Shown here piece by piece: positions 17,903 through 26,504 of a stretch of 48,420 nt of DNA (its first letter is position 1; every line of letters begins with the position of its first letter). The notes under the pieces were generated by a model that was given only the letters and a program-made list of their open reading frames with translations, did no database searches and was not told where the DNA came from. The translations under genes and the position numbers were made by a program. Source of the stretch: F23-D06 sp963603365 (lineage in GTDB: Bacteria; Bacteroidota; Bacteroidia; Bacteroidales; WCHB1-69); assembly GCA_963603365.1 (NCBI GenBank), contig CAVCMI010000012.1:1-48420 (forward strand), given 5' to 3'.

Positions 17903-19366
17903 ATGAAACAGAAAGACTTTGTCTTCAACCTTTGCATCCTCCTGTCCCTGAATCTGCTGATCAAGCCGTTCTGGCTCTTCGGCATTGATGTCGGAGTGCA
18001 GAACAGGGTAGGCCCTGCCGATTACGGCATGTATTTCGCCCTGTTCAACTTTACCTACCTTTTCAACATTTTGTTGGATATGGGCACCACTAACTACAAC
18101 AACTGCAGCGTGGCCCGTCAGGAGCGGCTGCAGGAGAAACAGTTGTCGGGCATTGTCACGCTGCGTTTCCTGCTCGGGGCAGTCTATATGATTGTCGTGT
18201 TTGTATTGGCGTTGGCTGTAGGTTACCGGGGGCTGCAGTTGAAACTGCTCTTCTGGACTGCTATAAACCAGTTCCTGAACGCCTTTATGCTCTATCTGCG
18301 CTCCAATGTGTCTGCCCTCATGTTGTTCAAGACCGACAGTGTGCTTTCGGTGCTCGACAAGTTGCTGATGATACTGTTTTGCGGCATCCTGTTGTGGGGC
18401 AATGTCTTGAAGCAGCCGTTCAGCATCGAATGGTTCGTTTATTGCCAAACGGCGGCATACGTTCTGGCGATACTCGCGGCATCGCTCGTTGTCGTGTCAT
18501 ACTCGCGTTTCCGCCGTTTCCGTTGGGACTGGCCGTTCTTCAAAAAGGTTCTGCGTAACAGTCTGCCGTTCGCCACACTCACGCTGCTGATGTCGTGCTA
18601 TTACCGTATTGACTCGGTTATGATAGAACGGATGTTGCCTGAAAATGTGGCCGCGGCGCAGGCAGGCGTCTATGCTTCTGCATTCCGGCTGCTGGATGCC
18701 TTGGTGATGGTGGCGTATCTCTTCTCTGTCATACTGTTGCCCTTGTTTTCCAGAATGATAGCCCGGAAAGAGAAGCTTGTCCCGACAGTCAGAACCTCCT
18801 TCTCGTTGCTCTTCGTGTTCTGTTGCAGTGCAGTCACGATACTGTTTGCCTACCGTCAGCCGCTCATCGAGCTGCTCTATCATAGTCATATTGAGGAAAG
18901 TGTGCAGGTGTTCTCTGTATTGCTCTTCAGCATAGTGCCCATATCTTTCATCTATCTTTTCGGCACATTGCTGACCGCAAACGGCAATATGAAAGCATTG
19001 AACATTACTGCGGCAGTCGGTATCGCAGTGAACGTGAGCGTCAATCTGCTGCTCATTCCGAGAATTGAGGCGTGCGGCGCCGCCGTGGCCGGGTTGTGTA
19101 CACAAGCGGTCGTGTGTATTGTGGAGACAGCGCTTGCAGCCAAAGCGTTGAGACTGCCGTGGAGGGCCTTCCCTTGGCTCTCATGTCTGCTGTTTGCCGT
19201 GCTGCTGGCTGTTGTGACTGCAATGTGTCACCGTTTCCTTCATTGCCATGTATTAGTTGCGCTTACATTGCTGGCAATAGCGGCAATAGGCATTGGTTTT
19301 GCGACGAGGCTGATACAAATCAAGCAAATGCGCGACTTTGAAGGCGAGCGAGAGACAGGTTTTTAG
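17903..19366 (+). CDS. Oligosaccharide flippase-family membrane protein (Wzx/MOP-like)
   Basis: A 487-residue protein with about 12-14 membrane helices in the MATE/Wzx arrangement. The early segment RVGPADYGMYFALFNFTYLF matches the family pattern for polysaccharide-type flippases, and so does the mid-protein repeat YASAFRLLDALVMVAYLFSV. It likely moves a lipid-linked oligosaccharide or similar lipid across the inner membrane. It sits 19 bp behind leuS, with no glycosyltransferases nearby, so it is a stand-alone copy rather than part of a capsule locus. The substrate is unknown. Confidence 0.88.
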   Translation: MKQKDFVFNLCILLSLNLLIKPFWLFGIDVGVQNRVGPADYGMYFALFNFTYLFNILLDMGTTNYNNCSVARQERLQEKQLSGIVTLRFLLGAVYMIVVFVLALAVGYRGLQLKLLFWTAINQFLNAFMLYLRSNVSALMLFKTDSVLSVLDKLLMILFCGILLWGNVLKQPFSIEWFVYCQTAAYVLAILAASLVVVSYSRFRRFRWDWPFFKKVLRNSLPFATLTLLMSCYYRIDSVMIERMLPENVAAAQAGVYASAFRLLDALVMVAYLFSVILLPLFSRMIARKEKLVPTVRTSFSLLFVFCCSAVTILFAYRQPLIELLYHSHIEESVQVFSVLLFSIVPISFIYLFGTLLTANGNMKALNITAAVGIAVNVSVNLLLIPRIEACGAAVAGLCTQAVVCIVETALAAKALRLPWRAFPWLSCLLFAVLLAVVTAMCHRFLHCHVLVALTLLAIAAIGIGFATRLIQIKQMRDFEGERETGF

Positions 19367-19411
19367 AGTTTTTTAGGACAATGCTGCAGGGCGACAATGT
19401 CAATCTTTGCG

Positions 19412-22324
19412 CTATGATCGTTTCTTCCGTATCAGCCGCAACAACTCTCCAGTCCAAAGGACAAAAGATGTAGCAACAACGATTACAAACCAATCAAGAA
19501 CCTTGATGCCGCATTCTGCCACGTTGAACATCTCCTGTACCCCCGGAGCTTCAGTCATCACTACCTGACCGATAAAGATGATTATGGCTATCAATATGAA
19601 CCACTTTGTGTCCTTCCACGACAACCCCTTGAATGCTGATTCATTTGTCATAAACGCCTTGGCATTGAAGAGATTCCAGAACTGAAGCATCACGAAAAAC
19701 GTAAAGAACAGTCCGAGTTCGTATGGAGTCAGTCCATTGTAAGCACCCCAACTGAAATTTATATTCGTGAGCGAAGTAACGTCAGCGTGCTGAAAGAACA
19801 GGAGTATCGCCAACAGGATTACAGTGAATGTCAGGCCAACACCAAGAATCCCGGCTCCCATTCCCTTGAGGATATGTTCATTAACAGACCTCGGTTTCTC
19901 ATTCATCACCGTATGGGTCGGAGGCAGTGATGCCAATGCAAGAGCTGCAAAAGTATCCATAATAAGGTTAACCCATAGCATCTGTGTAACGGTAAGTGGA
20001 GATTCCGTGCCGATGAAAGCACCAATAAGAACAATAAGGCACGCAGCTACATTCACGGTCATCTGGAACAGGATGAACCTCTTGATGTTCTTGTAAAGAG
20101 AGCGGCCCCACATCACAGCATTCGCTATGGTACTGAAAGAGTTGTCGATGATGGTCATATCGCTGGCCTCTTTTGCCACCGCTGTTCCGTCACCCATTGA
20201 AAGACCGACATTGGCAGCGTTCAGTGCCGGAGCATCATTTGTACCATCTCCGGTAACTGCCACTACATAATCGAGTTTCTTCAAGATGCGAACAACCCTC
20301 TCTTTGTCATTAGGCCGTGCACGGGAAATGATCTTCACGGCAGGAAGCCTCTCTTCGAGTTCCTCGTCAGTCATACGCTCAATCTCATGACCGACAAGGA
20401 TATTCTCATCACTGTCGGATTCTGTCCAAAGGCCGACCTGACGACCAATTTCCTTGGCAGTGCCAGGGGTATCTCCCGTCACAATCTTCACCTGAATCCC
20501 AGCGTCCAGACACTCCTTTATAGCAGCCGGGACATCTTCACGGACCGGGTCAGAGATGGCCACTACGCCCATCATCTTAAGGTCAGAAACCTTCAGTTTC
20601 CCATCGAGTATCACATCCTGACCATCCATGAGTTCACGATATGCGAATCCGAGAGTACGCATAGCTTTACTCTGATACTCAGCAAGTTTAGCATCGTATT
20701 GTTTCTTATCCTCTGTGTTGATGTCACAGAGCCCCATAATAATTTCCGGAGCGCCTTTGACATAGACGATACGTTTGCCATTTACCTTTGAGCGAACGAT
20801 TGTCGCCATATATTTCAACTCCGTCGTGAATGGCAGGCGGTCAAGGATTTCAGCATCTTCGCGAATTGTCAGATAATTCACGCCGTTCTTGTGCAGCCAC
20901 AAGAGAAGAGCGCCCTCGGTCGGATTCCCGATCGCTTTAATCTTCGCTGAATCTGAAAAATCGAGATTTGCCGTCGTATTTACAGCGATACACTCCTTGA
21001 GAAGTTTTGAGAGCTCGTCATCCCCGAGTTTTTGACCAGCCAAACCGGAGAATGAAGTCTCGTAAACATTCATCTGGTTCTTGGTGAGCGTTCCCGTCTT
21101 ATCCGTACAGATAACAGAAGTGGCCCCCATTGTTTCACAGGCGTGCATCGTGCGCGGAAGCGTGTTCTGTTTCATCAGGCGCTTCATACTGAATGCCAAA
21201 CTCAAGGTAATCGCCATCGGAAGTCCCTCAGGAACAGCTACAACGATAAGCGTTACGGCAATCATTATAGTATCAAGCGCATACTTGACAAAACCGACAA
21301 TCCCTGCTGCATCACCGAAATTGCCGTTCCCTTGAACAAAATAAATGACGAGTCGTCCTACAATGATAAGTGCCGCGATGGCGTAACTGGCCTTTGTGAT
21401 CAGGTCTGCCAACTGATCCAGTTTTTCGCTCAAGGGGGTAGCATCGCCTTCTTTCACCTGAGCCGCCTCAAAAACCTTTCCGCTGTCTGTTGAATCGCCG
21501 ACAGCAAAAACCTTTGCAGTACAATACCCTTCAATGATGGTACAGCCTTTCATTATCTGATTTGACGGATAGGTCGCATCTTTGTCAAACAGCGACTCGT
21601 CAGTAGTCTTTGAGCACTGCGGTTCACCGGTAAGCGTGGACTCATTGACATTGAGGTTCAGCGCTTCCAGCAGTTCACAGTCAGCCGGCACCTCCTCCCC
21701 GGTTTCCAGAATAACAATGTCACCTACAACGATGTCCTTACGCGGCACCTGGCAGACGTTGCTGTTACGGATAACCTTGACAGGTGTCTCATCATTTACC
21801 TCATTGAGGCTCTTGAATGTTTTTTCATTTTGACTCTCAAGGATATATGCGATACCCGTGGCAAGAAGCACGGCCACTGCGATGCCGATGGGCTCGAAAT
21901 AAGGCTCAATGCCGGTCTCGCCGCCGAACACGCCTTGATAGAACGAAATGGCTCCTGACAGCACCAAGGCTGCAAGAAGAATCGTTATCAACGGGTCCAT
22001 ATCGAACTTCTTCTCGTCCTCATCCCAGTCTCCACCGAGGAAAGCAACAAGATAAGTCAATAAGAATAGTACAATGAGGATGACTGGCCCGACCCATACG
22101 TTCGCCGGCATTGCGACGCCTGCAATCTTAAGCCCTGCGACTGCGATTAACGAGGCAACGAAAAGCCCGAGAATAACTTTTACCAGCCAGTAATGCATGC
22201 AGTCCTTAACTTTATCCCAAGTTGACTGTTCTTCAGGCGGTGTGAGGATATTGGCGCCATGTTTTTTGCGGCTTTCGAGCACTTGGGCGTCGCTCAAGCC
22301 TGTGTAGTGATGATTGTTTTCCAT
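19412..22324 (-). CDS. Calcium-translocating P-type ATPase (PMCA/SERCA type)
   Basis: A 970-residue P2-type ATPase. It has TM1-2 at the N-terminus, the actuator motif LTGEP (231-235), PEGL in TM4 (365-368) and the phosphorylated Asp408 in CTDKTGTLT. The hinge motif TGDGTNDAPAL is present, and TM6 has LWVNLIMDT, whose Asn and Asp match the Ca2+ site of plasma-membrane-type pumps. A normal complement of ten helices is expected. It should export Ca2+ from the cytoplasm. The gene is on the same strand as the TerD/Hsp70/tubulin block and starts 6 bp after the small-lipoprotein frame. It is less GC-rich than leuS and the flippase. Confidence 0.93.
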   Translation of the reverse strand: MENNHHYTGLSDAQVLESRKKHGANILTPPEEQSTWDKVKDCMHYWLVKVILGLFVASLIAVAGLKIAGVAMPANVWVGPVILIVLFLLTYLVAFLGGDWDEDEKKFDMDPLITILLAALVLSGAISFYQGVFGGETGIEPYFEPIGIAVAVLLATGIAYILESQNEKTFKSLNEVNDETPVKVIRNSNVCQVPRKDIVVGDIVILETGEEVPADCELLEALNLNVNESTLTGEPQCSKTTDESLFDKDATYPSNQIMKGCTIIEGYCTAKVFAVGDSTDSGKVFEAAQVKEGDATPLSEKLDQLADLITKASYAIAALIIVGRLVIYFVQGNGNFGDAAGIVGFVKYALDTIMIAVTLIVVAVPEGLPMAITLSLAFSMKRLMKQNTLPRTMHACETMGATSVICTDKTGTLTKNQMNVYETSFSGLAGQKLGDDELSKLLKECIAVNTTANLDFSDSAKIKAIGNPTEGALLLWLHKNGVNYLTIREDAEILDRLPFTTELKYMATIVRSKVNGKRIVYVKGAPEIIMGLCDINTEDKKQYDAKLAEYQSKAMRTLGFAYRELMDGQDVILDGKLKVSDLKMMGVVAISDPVREDVPAAIKECLDAGIQVKIVTGDTPGTAKEIGRQVGLWTESDSDENILVGHEIERMTDEELEERLPAVKIISRARPNDKERVVRILKKLDYVVAVTGDGTNDAPALNAANVGLSMGDGTAVAKEASDMTIIDNSFSTIANAVMWGRSLYKNIKRFILFQMTVNVAACLIVLIGAFIGTESPLTVTQMLWVNLIMDTFAALALASLPPTHTVMNEKPRSVNEHILKGMGAGILGVGLTFTVILLAILLFFQHADVTSLTNINFSWGAYNGLTPYELGLFFTFFVMLQFWNLFNAKAFMTNESAFKGLSWKDTKWFILIAIIIFIGQVVMTEAPGVQEMFNVAECGIKVLDWFVIVVATSFVLWTGELLRLIRKKRS

Positions 22325-22330
22325 ATTTTT

Positions 22331-22473
22331 TTAATTTATAATTCCTTTTTCAGACCACTTCTCAGTTAAATCGTACAATTCGTCAACGGGCATCTGCTCT
22401 GAATTACATGCAGACAATAAGACACACGCTAATAAAAGCAATAACCCCTTTTCTTATGTTGGTTTCTTTGCAT
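22331..22473 (-). pseudogene. Small lipoprotein gene with a one-base frameshift in its signal peptide
   Basis: From the ATG at 22473 the frame reads MQRNQHKKRG and then ends early. From the GGGG run (22445-22448) on, the neighbouring frame reads LLLLLACVLLSACNSE and continues to a stop at 22331. Adding a single G to GGGG joins the two parts into a 47-residue lipoprotein with a basic n-region, a hydrophobic core and a perfect lipobox LSAC. The stop lies 6 bp before the Ca2+ pump start, as in an operon. It could be a real frameshift, a slippage switch, a TTG start at 22441 that skips the first part, or a sequencing error. Confidence 0.6.
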
Positions 22474-22521
22474 AAAATACAGCTTTATTGATACACGTAC
22501 GAAACATTTCTATCACTTTCA

Positions 22522-22683
22522 TCATATAAACTCTTTAAAAACAGCTAACGCGACCAATAGAACGGAAATGATACGACAAAGTAAGCGCAACGCTTTTCTG
22601 TCGCTTTTTTTCTTCACGTGCCCTTCTATAAATAATGGAGCTACAAACCACAGAACTATAGCCAATACTATATATAAAAACAT
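22522..22683 (-). CDS. Small two-helix membrane protein, 53 residues
   Basis: The frame starts with MFLYIVLAIVLWFVAPLF, has a charged middle (EGHVKKKSDRK) and a second hydrophobic helix (RIISVLLVALAVF), and stops at 22522. This hairpin topology with a basic cytoplasmic loop is unlikely by chance. AAGAA just before the ATG may serve as ribosome binding site. It lies on the same strand between the linker membrane protein of the operon and the small lipoprotein, and follows a strong hairpin. I do not recognise the family. Confidence 0.55.
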   Translation of the reverse strand: MFLYIVLAIVLWFVAPLFIEGHVKKKSDRKALRLLCRIISVLLVALAVFKEFI

Positions 22684-22699
22684 TTCTTAACAATATCGC

Positions 22700-22734
22700 A
22701 ATGGGCAGACGATTACAAGAGTCATCTGCCCATT
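22700..22734. terminator. 10-bp perfect hairpin at the end of the seven-gene operon
   Basis: AATGGGCAGA at 22700-22709 pairs exactly with TCTGCCCATT at 22725-22734. It lies 15 bp after the stop of the last large operon gene. No U-run follows on the minus strand, so it may be a processing or partial termination site rather than an intrinsic terminator. Confidence 0.5.
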
Positions 22735-22749
22735 TTCTGTGTTGACTAA

Positions 22750-23361
22750 TTAGTGGACTTGACCGGTACGGTACATTTCATTAACCTTACTTTGTATCTC
22801 AGAATATCTGTCGCCAAGTTTTTGCTTCCTTACAGAACCATTTCCGTAAATACCACGTATGACTTGCCGAGCCTCTTCTTCTATAGAACCTGTAGGTGTA
22901 TCGTTTCCAGATGTAGCAGATTGTACAGGTGCATTCCGGTTAGTACCATAAGGCGCTGTAGTCTCTGCATTTTCAGACTCAGTTGATTGATTCGAGGTGG
23001 AGTGACTTGCATTAGCTTCTTCTACGCCCGACTTGTCCTCATTCTCACCATTTGAAGCATCAGTATTGTCAGCTTCGTCTTGTTTTGCTTTGGTTTGAAC
23101 TGAGCCGTCTTCTCCACCTGCATTTGTCGAATAGGCGGACGTGTTTGCTTGTTCTGCTCCATCGTTATTGCTGGATGAAGGATTGAACTGCATAAATCCT
23201 ATAACTCCCACAACAACAATAATAGCAGTAATTGCCAACAAAAGCCACTTTTTGTTTGACTTAGGCTCATTGCCATGACCACGAATTGAAGTCTCATGAA
23301 CCGGAGGCTCTTCAACTGCATGTTTGGTCTTTATGGTAACCTTACGTTTCAGTTGAACCAT
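22750..23361 (-). CDS. Single-pass membrane protein with disordered linker (system component)
   Basis: A 203-residue protein of unknown family. It starts with a basic peptide QLKRKVTIKTK and has one membrane helix at about 39-58. A long Asn/Ser/Glu/Thr-rich low-complexity linker follows (about 60-155), and then a conserved-looking, charged C-terminal segment (SIEEEARQVIRGIYG to the end). The positive N-terminal side suggests the N-terminus is in the cytoplasm and the linker outside. It begins 1 bp after the TerD-like gene. The first eleven residues closely echo the start of that neighbour (TLKKKITLKRK), which suggests a shared docking or sorting peptide. Confidence 0.75.
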   Translation of the reverse strand: MVQLKRKVTIKTKHAVEEPPVHETSIRGHGNEPKSNKKWLLLAITAIIVVVGVIGFMQFNPSSSNNDGAEQANTSAYSTNAGGEDGSVQTKAKQDEADNTDASNGENEDKSGVEEANASHSTSNQSTESENAETTAPYGTNRNAPVQSATSGNDTPTGSIEEEARQVIRGIYGNGSVRKQKLGDRYSEIQSKVNEMYRTGQVH

Positions 23362-23362
23362 T

Positions 23363-23950
23363 TTACTCGTTGCAGATTAATGAAAAGCCAGGAATCTTTT
23401 CGAATGCAGTTCCAAGATCCATGACTTCAGGAAGGTCGCTACCGCTCTTCTTAAGAAAATATTCGCCATCCTTGTTCTTGATTGAGCATACGCAATAAAC
23501 AGGACCGTGATCCGCAGAGTCGGCAATGACTTCAAGGTAGTCGCCAGAGTCGCTTTGCAACTCTACGCGTCCGCCCTCCTGAGCATACGTTACATCTTCT
23601 TCCTCTACTGCTGCATCGTAATTTACAATACAAACATAAGCTTCGTCAATCTCATTGAGACTGGCAACGTTAATCTGTTCCGTTTCTTCATCTCCAGCGG
23701 CAGGCTCTTTGTTGTCGCCCAGATGTAGCATGTAAGGAAATTCATTGAGATTGCCAAGGTCGCTCTTGCGACCGCGATACTCGTTAGAGAAGATACCGCC
23801 TACTTCGCCGTTCTTCTTCTTGAAGAATAAGCAAAGGTCGAGGTCGGTAGGAGAGCCCCAAAAGAGTTTTACTTTCAATTTGCCGTTGAATGTAAAGTCG
23901 GCAGTTTCCCCCTTTCTTTTAAGGGTAATCTTTTTTTTAAGTGTTGGCAT
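23363..23950 (-). CDS. TerD-like Ca2+-binding domain protein
   Basis: A 195-residue protein. Residues 22-160 match the TerD fold: a strand GKLKVKLFWG, then the acidic pair in TDLDLCLFF (Asp36, Asp38), then HLGDN (Asp79, Asn80) and the acidic GDEETEQI loop, then AYVCIVNYDA. In TerD/TerZ proteins these positions bind Ca2+, so binding is likely retained. The N-terminal peptide MPTLKKKITLKRK is outside the domain and is shared with the downstream membrane protein. Family members act in tellurite, phage and stress-response clusters. Here it sits between the actin-fold/TPR protein and the membrane linker, in an operon. Confidence 0.82.
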   Translation of the reverse strand: MPTLKKKITLKRKGETADFTFNGKLKVKLFWGSPTDLDLCLFFKKKNGEVGGIFSNEYRGRKSDLGNLNEFPYMLHLGDNKEPAAGDEETEQINVASLNEIDEAYVCIVNYDAAVEEEDVTYAQEGGRVELQSDSGDYLEVIADSADHGPVYCVCSIKNKDGEYFLKKSGSDLPEVMDLGTAFEKIPGFSLICNE

Positions 23951-23988
23951 AATTACAAGAGTTTTATAATGTTTATAATTAATATGTA

Positions 23989-26490
23989 TTAAAAGTTAAA
24001 GTCATCATTAGACAGATGTCCGTTGATTGACTTGTTCGATGATTTTGCATTTTGACTGCCACTGTCCTCTTCATCAAAGAAAGAATCCGCTTCCTTTGTC
24101 GGGTTCGGCCTCTTCGTTGGTTGTGCAGGTCTATTTGGTGACGGCGAGTTGAAAAAATCGTCTCCAGAGTTTCTGGCAGTTTTCGTCTTGCCGGAAGAAT
24201 TGTGGAAATCTTTGACTCCGTTTCTGCCGCCATTCGTCACAGCTGGACTTGCTTTAGCAGAAGCCGCTCTTTCCTCTTCTTCCTCTTTTTTAAAGATAAG
24301 ACTCCAAAGATATTTTACTTTATCTGGATCAAGCTTGCTTTGAATCAGCTTTAGTTGTCCTTTTGCTTCTGAAAAACTGTTTTCATTGGTCAACTTGTGT
24401 ATTTCATTGACCGTTGATTCTAATTGAGCCCTCTCTTTTTTAATGTTCAGTTTTTCTTCTCCCAAGACAAGTTTTCCTTTAATGTTTGTATCATCACAAA
24501 TCTTTAAAGCGTCGCGACAAAGTGATACTAATCTTTCCCAGTCTTCTGAAATGAGGGCAGCATCGATAGCCTCTATCAATTGGCGATACTTCTTTTTCTC
24601 TTCTTCACTTTTTTTAATGTCACTTATCTTTGCGCTCCACTTTCTTGAATTAGCATAATCTAAGTCTATTAAAGAATCGCACATTTGCAATGCTTTTTGG
24701 AAATCCTCAGCAGCCAAAGCCTTATCGATAGCAGAGACAAGATTGTGAATTCTATTCTCTGTATCTTTCTGCTCATTAAGAATTTTGGCTTCTCGCTCTT
24801 TTATTTCATGGCTTTTTATGCCTAAAAGTTTTGCTTTTTCTATTTCTTGTAGAGCTTCTTTATATGCCTTTCGTGCATAAAACATGTCACAACGGTCAAT
24901 AAATCGTTCCAGTTCCTTTGTGGACTGGATGATTCCTGTTGACTGATCTTTTATGCGTTTTGCTTCTGCTGATTCAGGCATAAAGCCAAGAGCCTCATCA
25001 CTCTTTTGTTTTGCGTTTTCCCAATCCTTTGCATCAAAAGCATTCTTGGCCTCCTGTATTTTTTCTTTATATTTATTCTGAATGACGGTAAGCTCGGCTT
25101 TTTTGCGGAGGGCATCATCATATTTGCGCTTTGCTTCCTCATTGTCTGGTTGTAGTTTCAAAGCAATGGAAAAGTAGTCAGCCATGTCAGAATAATTCTG
25201 TCCTTTTTCGGCGACATATCCCTTTTCTACAGCGTCTTTATATCTTCGTTCTGCTTCGTATTCCTCTTTTTGGCGTTCTTGTATCGCTTCGGCTTCTTCT
25301 TTTGCTTTCTGAGCGGCGGCAGATTCCTCTTCTAATTGTTGTATACGCCTTAATTCCGCCTCTCCGGTTGCTCTTTGCTGATTTTGTATTGCTGAGAACT
25401 GACTACAATCAATGAAAGAATACGCACTGACAATTTCAGGTAAATCTGCTACAGATAAGTTTACCAACTTATCGGGTTGCAGATTGTAGCGCGATAAAAG
25501 TTCGTTCTTGAATTGTGTATTTGTAAATGTATTGCCTAAAAGTACAATTCCTTTAACCAGTTCCTTCTTTATGCCGCTGTCCGTTACAAACTTGGCAACA
25601 ACGTCAATAATATTCTTTACAATTCTGCCCGTACGTTCATCTATCTTTGCCCCCTTGACTTGTACGGAATACTGTTTGTACGGATCTTTGGACAAAGTGA
25701 TTCCTGTTAGTCGTACTGGAATGCGTGTTTTACATGCATTGAGTTTTATAAGCCATTCATCTACGTACATGGTCATACGAAGATATTCATGTTCACGCTC
25801 AGTTTCGGTCTGCAAGAAATGCTCTCTTTCATTTATAGCATCTACAACGTGTTCTATCAATGCACGACTTCTTACGTCCGTTCCCATACCTATGAGTTGA
25901 TCCTCGTAATTCCCGCGCACAAATATATTGCTTTCACGTTGATACAGAGCATAATAAAGATTTTCATTACACGCATTTAGAATCAGGTAGTACCCATCCT
26001 CTGTAATGAGTGATTGTTTTGCAGCATACTCTAAGGCTAAATGACCAATGCGAGCTACATCTTGTTTGACAACAAATTTTTCCTTTTCTAATTCCTTAAG
26101 GAAAAGATTACGAGCCGCCAAACATATATCTTTTGAGAAAGAAATAAAAGTGTCAATATCGCCATCTTCACCAACTGACAAGCGTAGATCTTTGAAGATT
26201 TTTGCATCTTTGAATATACCTATAATCGGTTGTGGCCTTTTGAACATAATGTATTTAGCCGATGAATCTGTCAACAAAGAAAAAACATCGCCATAATAAT
26301 GATTTTCATTGTTACGATATTTACTTTGGAATCCTTTTCCGTACGAAACTTCATCAGAGGCAACATCTTCATAAAAATATAGCCATATACGGTCTTCCTT
26401 ATTCGGAAGCTTGATAGCACGAGTGATACCGTCAGTGCTAACAGCACCGACGATATACCACTTGTCTATGTATAAGGATAATATCTTCAT
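23989..26490 (-). CDS. Degenerate Hsp70/actin-fold protein with coiled coil and TPR-like repeats
   Basis: An 833-residue protein. Residues 1-365 have the outline of an actin/Hsp70 ATPase: LSLYIDKWYIVGAV at the first phosphate position, GYYLILNACNENLYYALY at the second, and KGIVLLGNTFTNTQF like the adenosine-contact strand. The glycines and aspartates needed for ATP are mostly missing, so I expect weak or no ATPase activity. Residues 373-420 form a Glu/Lys-rich coiled coil. Residues 424-720 carry TPR-like helical pairs (YSDMADYFSIALKLQPDN, AKDWENAKQKSDEALGFMP). The tail is low-complexity. It lies 14 bp after the active-looking Hsp70-type gene, so a partner or scaffold role is plausible. Confidence 0.7.
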   Translation of the reverse strand: MKILSLYIDKWYIVGAVSTDGITRAIKLPNKEDRIWLYFYEDVASDEVSYGKGFQSKYRNNENHYYGDVFSLLTDSSAKYIMFKRPQPIIGIFKDAKIFKDLRLSVGEDGDIDTFISFSKDICLAARNLFLKELEKEKFVVKQDVARIGHLALEYAAKQSLITEDGYYLILNACNENLYYALYQRESNIFVRGNYEDQLIGMGTDVRSRALIEHVVDAINEREHFLQTETEREHEYLRMTMYVDEWLIKLNACKTRIPVRLTGITLSKDPYKQYSVQVKGAKIDERTGRIVKNIIDVVAKFVTDSGIKKELVKGIVLLGNTFTNTQFKNELLSRYNLQPDKLVNLSVADLPEIVSAYSFIDCSQFSAIQNQQRATGEAELRRIQQLEEESAAAQKAKEEAEAIQERQKEEYEAERRYKDAVEKGYVAEKGQNYSDMADYFSIALKLQPDNEEAKRKYDDALRKKAELTVIQNKYKEKIQEAKNAFDAKDWENAKQKSDEALGFMPESAEAKRIKDQSTGIIQSTKELERFIDRCDMFYARKAYKEALQEIEKAKLLGIKSHEIKEREAKILNEQKDTENRIHNLVSAIDKALAAEDFQKALQMCDSLIDLDYANSRKWSAKISDIKKSEEEKKKYRQLIEAIDAALISEDWERLVSLCRDALKICDDTNIKGKLVLGEEKLNIKKERAQLESTVNEIHKLTNENSFSEAKGQLKLIQSKLDPDKVKYLWSLIFKKEEEEERAASAKASPAVTNGGRNGVKDFHNSSGKTKTARNSGDDFFNSPSPNRPAQPTKRPNPTKEADSFFDEEDSGSQNAKSSNKSINGHLSNDDFNF

Positions 26491-26504
26491 TCTATGTGAA
26501 TTAC

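Noticed and set aside
19367..19411. Copy of the tRNA-Val 3' end marking the left edge of the AT-rich block
   Set aside because: I compared the sequence between the flippase and the Ca2+ pump with the tRNA end and saw no meaningful match.
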